A DNA stretch of 7,812 nt. Source: CBFCZU01 sp965602635. Lineage in GTDB: Bacteria > Planctomycetota > Phycisphaerae > SM23-33. The notes under the pieces are model-generated. The model saw only the letters and a list, made by a program, of their open reading frames with translations, was not told where the DNA came from and ran no database searches. Each line of letters starts with the position of its first letter. Position 1 is the first letter of the stretch. The translations under genes were made by a program, and so were the position numbers. Below are positions 1-5,824 of the stretch, one piece after another. The stretch is from positions 1 to 7,812 of the forward strand of contig CBFCZU010000202.1 in assembly GCA_965602635.1 (NCBI GenBank), in the 5' to 3' direction.

Positions 1-876
1 ACCGTGCCCTGCGTGTCGATGAAGATGAAACGCATGCCGGCCGGCCAGTTCACCATGGGCAGCCCGGCCGACGAGATGTGTCGCCGCGACGATGAGACAC
101 AACACCGCGTCACCATCACCAGGCCGTTCTACATGGGCGTCTACGAGGTCACCCAGCGCGAATTCTACAAGCTCATGATGCCCCCGGACTACGACTACGA
201 CGCGTGGCAGTTCAAGCGCGGGCCTCTCGGCGACGGCGCCGCAGGCCTGATCACCGGGGATGGGGCCGTCGGCGGGGAACTGACCGACCTGAATCCCATG
301 GAGTGTGTCTCCTGGCACCGGGCGATGGCATTCTGCACGAAGCTCACCGAGATGGAACGCCAGGCGGGGCGGCTGCCCAAGGGGTATGTCTACCGCCTGC
401 CCACGGAGGCGGAGTGGGAGTATGCCTGTCGGGCGGGCACTAAGGGCCCCTACAACGTCGAGGAGGACCACGCCAGCATCGGGTCGATCCGGAAGTTCGC
501 CTGGGTGGATGACTTCAACTGGGTGAACTACGGCACCCGCGCCGTCGGCACCCGCAAGCCCAATGCCTGGGGCCTCCACGACATGCACGGCAACGTCTAC
601 GAGTGGTGTCTCGACTGGTATCGCCCCTACGCCGGAGGCCCCGCCACCGACCCGACCGGGCCGGCGACGGGGAACGAGAAAGTCATACGGGGCGGGTGCT
701 TCTCGGGCTGGGACACCCAGAAAGGGAAGCTCTCCCAAAGCGAGGCCCTGGCCAGGCAGGTCCACCCCTTCATGCGGTCGGCCAGCCGCTACCGCGTGCC
801 CCCCGGCCTCGGCTACCTCGCCATCGTCGGCTTCCGCGTGGTCCTCGCGCCGCAGCCGGGAGCAGCGAAAGAGTGA
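1..876 (+). CDS. SUMF1 / formylglycine-generating-enzyme-like domain protein (5' partial)
   Basis: This is an almost complete SUMF1 (FGE-sulfatase, PF03781 type) domain. Counting from the GTG at position 4, the marks are the opening MPAGQFTMGSP, the NPMECVSWHRAMAFC block, RLPTEAEWEYACRAGT (about residues 131-146), HGNVYEWC (195-202), IRGGCF (228-233) and the terminal GFRVV (276-280). The domain normally begins a few residues earlier and no ribosome binding site is visible, so the gene almost certainly starts upstream of the window. In true formylglycine-generating enzymes, RGGS is followed by a CHxSYCxRYR segment carrying the two active-site cysteines. Here the equivalent segment reads HPFMRSASRYR and has no cysteine pair, so sulfatase-activating chemistry is unlikely. 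A structural or ligand-binding role, as in many SUMF1-like proteins of this kind of bacterium, fits better. A 38-base gap separates it from the next gene, suggesting one operon. Confidence 0.85.
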   Translation, partial: TVPCVSMKMKRMPAGQFTMGSPADEMCRRDDETQHRVTITRPFYMGVYEVTQREFYKLMMPPDYDYDAWQFKRGPLGDGAAGLITGDGAVGGELTDLNPMECVSWHRAMAFCTKLTEMERQAGRLPKGYVYRLPTEAEWEYACRAGTKGPYNVEEDHASIGSIRKFAWVDDFNWVNYGTRAVGTRKPNAWGLHDMHGNVYEWCLDWYRPYAGGPATDPTGPATGNEKVIRGGCFSGWDTQKGKLSQSEALARQVHPFMRSASRYRVPPGLGYLAIVGFRVVLAPQPGAAKE

Positions 877-900
877 TTTGGGGCCGTTACTTGCGACGGG

Positions 901-907
901 GAAGGAG
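901..907 (+). promoter_or_regulatory. Ribosome binding site fixing the start at 915
   Basis: GAAGGAG lies seven bases before the ATG at 915. It decides the start, because the frame stays open well upstream into the preceding gene. A signal peptide begins at the same ATG, which supports the choice. Confidence 0.75.
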
Positions 908-914
908 TGTCAGC

Positions 915-2045
915 ATGGGAAGCAAGAGCGCCAGGCCTGGGGTCATGCTGCTCGCCGCCATGTTCGTTGGGATGGCGGACATGCCGAGCGTGGGTGCCGC
1001 CGCGAAGTCGTGGAAGGAGGAGACGGTGCTGATCTCGCCGCAGGGCGATCAGACCGTCGTCCGGCCAGTCGACGGGGACAAGGTCCTCTTCAAGAATGCT
1101 GATCCGCAGCTCGCCATCGAGTGGGGGCTGACAAATGCGCGCACCGCCGTGGTTCTGGCTGGCAAGTACGCCGTGTCCGACAGCATCGACATCCCGCGTG
1201 ACGAGGTCACGTTGATCGTGGCCCAGGGCGCTGAGATCTCGCTGAATCCGAAGACCGAGCACAAGACGAATATCGGGTTCCGCTCCCGCCGCAACCCCGG
1301 GTACTGGCAGCTCGTGCCGCTGATCTACAACCGCGGCCGCAGGAACGTGCGCGTGATCCACCTCGGCACGCTCGTCCATTCGGTCTGGGACAAGGGGAAG
1401 AGCGGCAAACAGACGTTCCCGATCGTCTTCGACGGGAGGAACGACAAGCGCACGTGCGGGGTCGAGGGCGGGATGCTGCTGGTGGCCGGGGCAGCTACCC
1501 AGTCGTGCCTCCTGCTCGACTCCCGCGGCGTTCACGTGCCCCTCGTGACCCTGGATTCGAAGTCGAGGATGGACGCCGTGCTCACGCTGGAGGGATGCGA
1601 AAGCTGCCGGCTCGGGATGATCGTCAACCTGGCACCCGAGCCCGGCGGCAAGACGGGCGAAACGGTCGACCTGAACTCAAGCAACCGTCGCATCACCATC
1701 GAGCGGCTCGTCGGCGAACGGTCGCAGGAGATCATCGATATGAACGGGAGCCACGCCGACGTGAGGGAGCTTGTCTCCATCGGCAAGCCCCAGAAGCTTC
1801 TCTGTTTCTGCGTAGGCTCCGGGCCGCGATGGACGAGCCGGCCGCGCGCCGCCGACCGGCTCGACGTGTGGCAGGCGGCCGTCCTGGAGGACGTGGCAGC
1901 CGTTCGCCGGCGGATCGAGGCGCCCAAGCTGCCCGACGCGCTGCCGCGCTTCACCGTGAAGGCGACCATCGAGGTCACGCTCAAAGGCGGTGGCAAGAGG
2001 GAATACGCCAAGGCGGTCGAGATCGACGTGCGGAGCGCCAAGTGA
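915..2045 (+). CDS. Secreted beta-helix-like hypothetical protein
   Basis: This 376-residue protein begins with a Sec-type signal peptide (short basic start, hydrophobic VMLLAAMFVGMA, small residues before SVGAAA), so it is probably exported. Residues of about 75-110 (AVVLAGKYAVSDSIDIP, then LIVAQGAEI) resemble the first rungs of right-handed parallel beta-helix proteins of the pectate-lyase superfold. Later stretches such as VTLDSKSRMDAVLTLEGC and SSNRRITIERL also look like short beta rungs. I see no definite catalytic motif, so a lyase or hydrolase activity cannot be assigned. The C-terminal part (FTVKATIEVTLKGGGKREY) looks like a small beta domain. It sits between the SUMF1-like gene and the lyase-like gene, all on one strand with short gaps, so co-expression in polysaccharide handling is a reasonable inference. 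Certain as a gene; uncertain as to function. Confidence 0.8.
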   Translation: MGSKSARPGVMLLAAMFVGMADMPSVGAAAKSWKEETVLISPQGDQTVVRPVDGDKVLFKNADPQLAIEWGLTNARTAVVLAGKYAVSDSIDIPRDEVTLIVAQGAEISLNPKTEHKTNIGFRSRRNPGYWQLVPLIYNRGRRNVRVIHLGTLVHSVWDKGKSGKQTFPIVFDGRNDKRTCGVEGGMLLVAGAATQSCLLLDSRGVHVPLVTLDSKSRMDAVLTLEGCESCRLGMIVNLAPEPGGKTGETVDLNSSNRRITIERLVGERSQEIIDMNGSHADVRELVSIGKPQKLLCFCVGSGPRWTSRPRAADRLDVWQAAVLEDVAAVRRRIEAPKLPDALPRFTVKATIEVTLKGGGKREYAKAVEIDVRSAK

Positions 2046-2098
2046 GTTCCGGCAGCAGTCAACCGATGGGCGCTCCTCGGCCGGACGAGAGAAGCACG

Positions 2099-3037
2099 AT
2101 GGCTCCAGTGAAGTGCTGGGCAGCGGGGGCTGTGCTGGCGGGCGTGCTCCTGTGGGCACCGGGGGGCCTCCTCGCGCGGACGGAGGTGCCCGGCCACGAG
2201 TATCGCTGGCACCAACTGATGCCGCGGGCGTCGTATGATGGCGTCGAGGACATCAATGCCATGGCCGCGGCCGTGCGCAAGAGCCGGCCCCAGATGGCTC
2301 GCGGCGGCTGGCAGTGGGACCGTCTGCTCTCGCGCTACATCGATGGGGGGCGCAGAGAGAAGAACGCGCTGAAGATCCTCCATGCCTGTTTCATGAGCAT
2401 TCTGGACCGTTACTACGACGCGGAGAAGGCCGGCAACGGCGACAAGTTCAACCTCTTCTCCGGCCACGGCGCCTGGGGCAGCGGCGGGCGGATGCGCATC
2501 TACGCGGAGCTCGTCCGACAGAACATGCTCACCGCTGAAGAGCAGGCGACATTCAAGCAGATCGTCAACCAGAGCCTGAGACTGGGATTCGACTACCCGA
2601 ACATCGAGCGCGGCGTCAACAACCGACCCTACGGGATGAACGGCGGCCCGGCCATCGCGGTGCGGATGTTCCCCGATATGCCCAACGCCGCGAAACACAG
2701 GCGTTGGCTTGATGTGCTCTGGCGCGAGCTGACCGAATACGGCGATACGACCGAGACCAACTACTACCCCTACGGACCGCTCTTCCTGCACGGCCTTCTG
2801 GACATGGCCGAGGGCATGGGCAAGTTCGAGACGGACCGCGACTTCCTCTACGCCCTTGCCCGGCGCTATCTCGATTCCGTCCACGGCGGCGGCGTGCGCG
2901 GCAACCCCAACTCCGGCGCGATTGTGAACCGCGGCCGAGCCCAAACGTATGCGGCCCCTGGAACGCGTGGTACTACCGCGACGAAGTGGACGATGGACAG
3001 GTGTGGTACCGCCTCGCGCGGCCCCCCTCCTCCATGA
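2099..3037 (+). CDS. Secreted alpha/alpha-toroid (polysaccharide-lyase-like) protein, 3' end disrupted
   Basis: The ATG at 2099 opens a signal peptide (MAPVKCWAAGAVLAGVLLWA). The mature part is helix-rich with aromatic and acidic motifs: FNLFSGHGAWGSGGRMRIY, NNRPYGMNGGPAIAVRM (around residue 180) and ETNYYPYGPLFLHGLLDMA (from residue 219). This pattern recalls alpha/alpha-toroid enzymes such as heparinase/alginate-lyase-like families, but I do not recognise an exact family. After about residue 275 the frame becomes low-quality sequence and stops at 3037. The neighbouring frame (codons at 2956, 2959 and so on) reads protein-like GPWNAWYYRDEVDDGQVWYR. A one-base loss or two-base gain between roughly 2915 and 2950 is therefore likely. 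Even the corrected frame runs into unrelated sequence by 3060-3130, so the natural C-terminus is missing. It follows the previous gene by 53 bases, and its ribosome binding site is weak. It is likely a pseudogene, or a sequencing error combined with a truncation. Confidence 0.7.
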   Translation: MAPVKCWAAGAVLAGVLLWAPGGLLARTEVPGHEYRWHQLMPRASYDGVEDINAMAAAVRKSRPQMARGGWQWDRLLSRYIDGGRREKNALKILHACFMSILDRYYDAEKAGNGDKFNLFSGHGAWGSGGRMRIYAELVRQNMLTAEEQATFKQIVNQSLRLGFDYPNIERGVNNRPYGMNGGPAIAVRMFPDMPNAAKHRRWLDVLWRELTEYGDTTETNYYPYGPLFLHGLLDMAEGMGKFETDRDFLYALARRYLDSVHGGGVRGNPNSGAIVNRGRAQTYAAPGTRGTTATKWTMDRCGTASRGPPPP

Positions 3038-3073
3038 AACTGCGAGGGGCCGAGAGCTGCGATGGGATCGCCT

Positions 3074-3190
3074 TCACCATAGGAGTCCGAGCAGGGTTGA
3101 GCCCATCTCCAATCGCCTCCGCCACGCGGTGGCACCGTCGGGGGCCTTCAGCTTCTTGCCGCAGTTGCGACAGGTCACCGTCGTAGCCAT
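3074..3190 (-). pseudogene. Truncated small zinc-ribbon protein
   Basis: This short minus-strand reading frame has a strong ribosome binding site (GAAAGGAG, plus coordinates 3197-3204) six bases before its ATG. It encodes 38 residues starting MATTVTCRNCGKKLKAPDG. That is the typical beginning of small zinc-ribbon proteins common in Planctomycetota, in which a second CxxC normally follows within about 10-15 residues. Here homology ends after DGAT, and the remainder (AWRRRLEMG to the TGA at 3074) has no second cysteine pair, so zinc could not be bound normally. The break falls at about 3130, close to where the opposing lyase-like gene also loses its end, marking a rearrangement junction. It lies downstream of, and co-directional with, the HTH gene (113-base gap), so they may have shared a transcript. 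Confidence 0.55.
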
Positions 3191-3303
3191 GACACTCTCC
3201 TTTCGTCGCCCCGCAGATGAGCGAACGTCCCGGCGGCCCGTCCCAGCGACGGCCCGCGCAAGGCACGCGCACGGGAATCCAGTCCGGCTCGGCGGGCGTG
3301 GTG

Positions 3304-3786
3304 TCAGGCGAAGCAGGCGAACGGCAGACTGCTGGCGGGCAGCCCATACGCCTCGAAGCGCTTCCCGTCGGGCTCGATGTACAGCGCTCGAAGCCGAGAC
3401 AGGACCAGGCAGACCTTTCGGTTCTCCTTCCTGGCCACGTCCACAGCGATGGCCTCTGCCTCCTGGCGGGAGCAGTCGGGCGGCAGGGACCGCTGCTGGT
3501 GAAAGCAGGGGGTGACGCGGATGACCAACCGCGGAGGGACGGGCCTGTCCAGTTCCTCGAAATCGTCCACCATCGCCGCGAGGATGGCGAGCTCGTCGAG
3601 GCCGAGCACGGTCGCGAACCGCTGGTAGACGATCTTACTCGGGAACACGTCGTCGCCGTCCTCGATGTTGGCGTAGCGGCGGATTCCCTTGTTCAGATTC
3701 GCGTAACCAGCCTGGCGAGCCACGTCCACGATGCGCAGACCGAGGCCCCCTCTGGCTCTCTCGAACAAGTTGCCCAGATGACTCAT
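3304..3786 (-). CDS. XRE-like helix-turn-helix regulator
   Basis: This 160-residue protein starts at the ATG complementary to 3784-3786. The start is chosen because GAAAGGAG (plus coordinates 3794-3801) lies seven bases upstream; the frame continues further upstream but without such a signal. Residues of about 5-65 have the pattern of an XRE-type HTH: ERARGGLGLRIVDVARQAG, then NLNKGIRRYANIEDG, then FATVLGLDE. The recognition region is longer than in classical Cro/C1 proteins. The C-terminal half (PPRLVIRVTPCFHQQRSLP and onward) is a domain I do not recognise; it ends LPASSLPFACFA. The gene is the most intact one in the candidate element. It may control itself through the inverted repeat just upstream, and perhaps the neighbouring zinc-ribbon gene. 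A regulator of the element or an antitoxin-like role is possible but unsupported. Confidence 0.75.
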   Translation of the reverse strand: MSHLGNLFERARGGLGLRIVDVARQAGYANLNKGIRRYANIEDGDDVFPSKIVYQRFATVLGLDELAILAAMVDDFEELDRPVPPRLVIRVTPCFHQQRSLPPDCSRQEAEAIAVDVARKENRKVCLVLSRLRALYIEPDGKRFEAYGLPASSLPFACFA

Positions 3787-3811
3787 CGCGCTTCTCCTTT
3801 CTGCTCGTGAT

Positions 3812-3831
3812 CGTCGTGACAGAGAACGACG
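3812..3831. promoter_or_regulatory. Candidate operator upstream of the HTH gene
   Basis: A perfect 6-bp inverted repeat (CGTCGT and ACGACG) with an 8-base spacer ends 26 bases upstream of the HTH start codon. Its position fits an autoregulatory operator for the HTH protein. The half-sites are short and no second copy was found in the window. Confidence 0.3.
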
Positions 3832-3960
3832 TGCGCCGGGGATCGCCGCGAACGCGGGCCGCGGCGTCGGGCTGGGCCGTTCACTCGAAGCGACAGGATG
3901 TGGAGGAGATGCGGAGGGCGGGCAGTGCAGACCGCAGGGGGTCGTCCGCCTCGCCGGAAA

Positions 3961-3983
3961 GCGGGGCCACAAGAAAGCCCCGC
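3961..3983 (-). terminator. GC-rich hairpin, weak terminator-like
   Basis: A 7-bp perfect stem (GCGGGGC and GCCCCGC) encloses a 9-base loop. Read on the minus strand it is followed by only three T residues, so it could be a weak intrinsic terminator or an attenuator upstream of the HTH gene. The right arm can instead pair with the G-run at 3986-3990, giving an alternative fold. Confidence 0.25.
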
Positions 3984-4080
3984 CGGGGGCGAGGTGACCG
4001 GCTGGGTTGCACGAGCCTCATTCACGCCGGCGGCAGCGTGAAAGGCCCGAGCCGCATCGCCCCCACCGACTCAACGGGGA

Positions 4081-4109
4081 GGCAAGGCACCTGTTGCCAA
4101 CAGGTTGCC
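4081..4109. repeat. Imperfect palindrome / hairpin
   Basis: ACCTGTT (4089-4095) and AACAGGT (4099-4105) form a 7-bp stem with a 3-base loop. It is extended by GGCA (4081-4084) pairing with TGCC (4106-4109) across a 4-base bulge. It lies in non-coding sequence between the HTH gene and the 70-aa gene. It could be an operator or an RNA hairpin; its function is unknown. Confidence 0.4.
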
Positions 4110-4461
4110 GGGCGAGAGACATCCTCTCGCCGCTCTGGATGCATCGTCATGACACGGCATTTGGAAAGAGCAGACCGAAGCAGCCTCGGCTCACAACCAG
4201 TCTACCCCAAGCCGGCGGGAGTGTCAAACCGGTCGGGGAGGCTGGTCGCGATTGGATGGGGGAGGCTGCCCTGAACCAGCTTGAGGCTGTTCCAGGACCC
4301 GCAGGACGTCGAGGGCGGCACGATGCCTTCGCGTTCCAAATCGAAGAAGCGCGGCTTCGCGCTCTCGGCGGCTATCGACCAGCTCACGGCCTACCCGCTG
4401 GAAGCCCACGTGGTTGCCCCCCTGGAGGCCACAGACGAGCCACACGGCGACCACGACCCCT

Positions 4462-4498
4462 GCTGCTCATTCCAAGGTCGGCTGGGGCAAAGAGCAGC
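4462..4498. repeat. 7-bp inverted repeat upstream of the 70-aa gene
   Basis: GCTGCTC (4462-4468) and GAGCAGC (4492-4498) are perfect complements separated by 23 bases. The repeat ends 38 bases before the ATG at 4537, a position suited to a regulator site or a leader hairpin. There is no independent support. Confidence 0.3.
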
Positions 4499-4536
4499 GT
4501 ACAGGGCTCGCCTTTGGCTCTCCGAAGGAGGACTTC

Positions 4537-4749
4537 ATGCTCCGTGCGGCGGACCTGTTCCTGGTCGAGATCGACCTACCGGTCAGCTTCCGGGCCCGCC
4601 ACAACCTCCCCCGCGCGTCCATCGGGTTCATGATGGACAACGGCGACTATCGGTGGATCAGGGAGGATGGTTCGGTTAGTACAGTGCGGGGGATTCGGAA
4701 ACGAATTACTCGGGTCGCGCCCCTGGTGCTTGGAGCGAGTTCAGACTAG
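4537..4749 (+). CDS. Small hypothetical protein, 70 residues
   Basis: The ATG at 4537 has a strong ribosome binding site (GAAGGAGG, 4524-4531) five bases upstream, and the protein ends at a TAG at 4747-4749. It begins MLRAADLFLVEIDLPVSF and continues with a mix of hydrophobic and charged residues compatible with a small beta-rich fold (FMMDNGDYRWIREDGSVSTV), followed by a basic segment GIRKRITRV. There is no signal peptide or transmembrane helix, and I do not recognise the family. It lies upstream of, and co-directional with, the integrase, from which it is separated by 328 bases containing repeats and a promoter. Its basic, compact nature would fit a DNA-binding accessory such as an excisionase, but that is only inference from position and size. 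Confidence 0.5.
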   Translation: MLRAADLFLVEIDLPVSFRARHNLPRASIGFMMDNGDYRWIREDGSVSTVRGIRKRITRVAPLVLGASSD

Positions 4750-4750
4750 A

Positions 4751-4800
4751 CCAGGCGGGGCTCGGCAAGGCTCGGCCCGGCTAGGCAAGGCAGGGCAAGG
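4751..4800. repeat. Degenerate 10-bp tandem repeat
   Basis: Five consecutive decamers share the consensus CTCGGCAAGG: ccaggcgggg, ctcggcaagg, ctcggcccgg, ctaggcaagg and cagggcaagg. A period of about one DNA turn places the sites on one helical face, as is often seen for protein-binding arrays. The array begins directly after the stop codon of the 70-aa gene. Confidence 0.6.
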
Positions 4801-4892
4801 ACCCCTCGTTCGCCGTCGAAAGGAGCAAAGGAGGCGCGGCTGGGCGTCATTCGCCAAGACAAGGAAAGGACCTCTTGTCCCCCATCGAAAGG
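4794..4892. repeat. Imperfect 30-bp direct repeat, two copies
   Basis: Copy one (4794-4823) and copy two (4863-4892) match at 24 of 30 positions by hand alignment. Both begin GG-AAGGACC and end TCGAAAGG. Their starts are 69 bases apart and they lie between the 70-aa gene and the integrase promoter. They could be integrase arm-type sites, excisionase sites or a decayed duplication. Confidence 0.5.
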
Positions 4893-5003
4893 CCCGCCGG
4901 TGGCCCGCCCTGCCCCACCGAAGCAACGCGTGGTAAGCGGGTCATGCGGCCATGCGAGGCGGCCCGCAAAAAGCTGGGCCGGCGAGATCGGGAGGACTTC
5001 GAC

Positions 5004-5033
5004 TTGACGCCCGTGGGAACCATCGCTTATGCT
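5004..5033 (+). promoter_or_regulatory. Sigma70-like promoter for the integrase
   Basis: TTGACG (5004-5009) and TATGCT (5028-5033) are spaced by 18 bases, a good match to the housekeeping consensus. This stands out in otherwise GC-rich sequence and lies about 45 bases before the integrase start codon. Confidence 0.55.
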
Positions 5034-5077
5034 CTTGGGGCCTGCTTTTGCGTCCCAGCCGAAAGGAGGCGACACCG

Positions 5078-5260
5078 ATGGGACGCGTGACACAGTTGCC
5101 GAACCGCAGAGGCTGGTACGTCGAATGGCAGGATGGCTACGGGCGGCGGCGGCGGCGGAAGCGGGTCCACGGGGGCCGCGACGATGCCCGCCGCCTACTG
5201 AAGGCCCTGGAGGCCCAAGCCGACGCGACCGTCTCGATCTGGCTGAACACGGCCCGGTGA
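5078..5260 (+). CDS. Integrase N-terminal DNA-binding ORF (60 residues)
   Basis: The ATG at 5078 is preceded by GAAAGGAGG (5061-5069), an excellent ribosome binding site with an 8-base spacer, and by a sigma70-like promoter. The protein contains RRGWYVEWQDGYGRRRR and then RDDARRLLKALEAQA. This resembles the N-terminal arm-binding domain of tyrosine recombinases, which usually reads like a short three-stranded sheet plus helix (W-V-W, G-R-R-R, then an E/A-rich helix). Normally this domain is fused to the rest of the integrase. Here it ends at a TGA (5258-5260) that overlaps the GTG start of the next ORF by four bases, implying translational coupling. The split could be a genuine two-gene arrangement or the result of a frameshift, since the two frames meet exactly at the overlap. 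Confidence 0.65.
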   Translation: MGRVTQLPNRRGWYVEWQDGYGRRRRRKRVHGGRDDARRLLKALEAQADATVSIWLNTAR

Positions 5261-5703
5261 AAGAGCCCTCCCTCGAAAAGCTCGTGGAGCTGTACGAGGC
5301 CCATTGCCGGACCCGGATGCGGCCATTGACCTGGGAGAGCTACGCCGATGGCCTGCGGCAGATGCTCGGTTTCCTGGCGAGTCGAGGGAATCCCCTGCGG
5401 CGAGCCGCCGACATTCGGGTGAGCGATGCCGAGGCGTTCGCGGCATGGAAGCAGCAGGCGCGGGCGGGTCCGCGGACGGTGAACAAGCTCATCGCCGCGG
5501 TGCGCCGCATGCTGAACTGGGCGGTCGCCCACGACCCGCCTCTCATCCGGGCCAACCCACTGGCCAGGTGGAAACCGCTGAAGCAGGAAAGGAAGCGGCG
5601 GCAGCGGCGGAGCCTGACTGAGTTCGAGATGACGGCCCTGCTGAAGCAGTCGCCACCCTACCTGGCCGACATCTGGCGGTTCATGCTCGTCACCGGGCTG
5701 CGG
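5257..5703 (+). pseudogene. Tyrosine recombinase (phage-type integrase), truncated
   Basis: Starting at the GTG at 5257, the frame reads a core-binding domain (SLEKLVELYEAHCRTR, LTWESYADGLRQMLGFLASRG, TVNKLIAAVRRMLNWAVAH, NPLARWKPLK) and then the entry of the catalytic domain (RRSLTEFEMTALL, FMLVTGLR). The final arginine, residue 149, corresponds to the first catalytic arginine of the family. Everything expected afterwards, namely the HxxR box and the tyrosine nucleophile, is absent, so it cannot be an active recombinase. From 5704 the frame stays open but reads unrelated sequence. In the next frame, from 5703, a short tail (VETIRLWEPEGPASDARMPR) ends at a TGA at 5781-5783 and could be the original C-terminus left after an internal deletion. 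The tRNA-like att candidate follows about 40 bases later. Confidence 0.7.
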
Positions 5704-5747
5704 TCGAGACGATTCGCTTGTGGGAGCCTGAGGGACCCGCGAGCGAC

Positions 5748-5793
5748 GCGCGCATGCCGCGCGCACAAGGCGAGGCGAGATGAACTGCTCGCC
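5748..5793. repeat. Two adjacent GC-rich hairpins after the integrase remnant
   Basis: GCGCGC (5748-5753) pairs with GCGCGC (5759-5764) over a 5-base loop. GGCGAG (5769-5774) pairs with CTCGCC (5788-5793) over a 13-base loop. They lie between the integrase remnant and the tRNA-like sequence, where integrase-binding or terminator structures would be expected. No T-run follows either one. Confidence 0.35.
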
Positions 5794-5824
5794 GCAAATG
5801 CTGTCGAGAACGCTACTTGTGAAG

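Larger units (their letters stand above)
3807..4536. other. Gene-poor stretch with hairpins and a weak repeat
   Basis: About 730 bases with no convincing gene. Several frames stay open on both strands, but their translations are Arg/Pro/Gly-rich and lack ribosome binding sites. The one segment with protein-like composition begins at the ATG at 4323 (MPSRSKSKKRGFALSAAIDQ) and runs for some 45 residues before turning into a shadow of the next gene; it may be a gene remnant. Structural items are the inverted repeats listed separately, plus an imperfect direct repeat of 18 bases (GCCGGCGG followed by AGxGTxAAA) at 4026 and 4211, which match at 15 positions. Confidence 0.5.

Noticed and set aside
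603..914. N-terminal extension of the beta-helix-like gene back into the SUMF1-like gene
   Set aside because: The extension translates as Arg/Pro-rich sequence, while the ATG at 915 has both a ribosome binding site and a signal peptide.
1532..2944. Long open frame on the minus strand (470 codons)
   Set aside because: It is a shadow of the two plus-strand secreted-protein genes, a usual effect of high GC codon use. Its translation is Arg/Pro/His/Ala-rich with no ribosome binding site, signal peptide or domain.
3807..4274. 155-codon plus-strand frame upstream of and divergent from the HTH gene
   Set aside because: It starts only with GTG, has no ribosome binding site, and its composition is dominated by Arg, Ser and Gly without a recognisable pattern.
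4007..4633. 208-codon plus-strand frame
   Set aside because: It overlaps the better supported 70-aa gene, changes character along its length and lacks a start signal.
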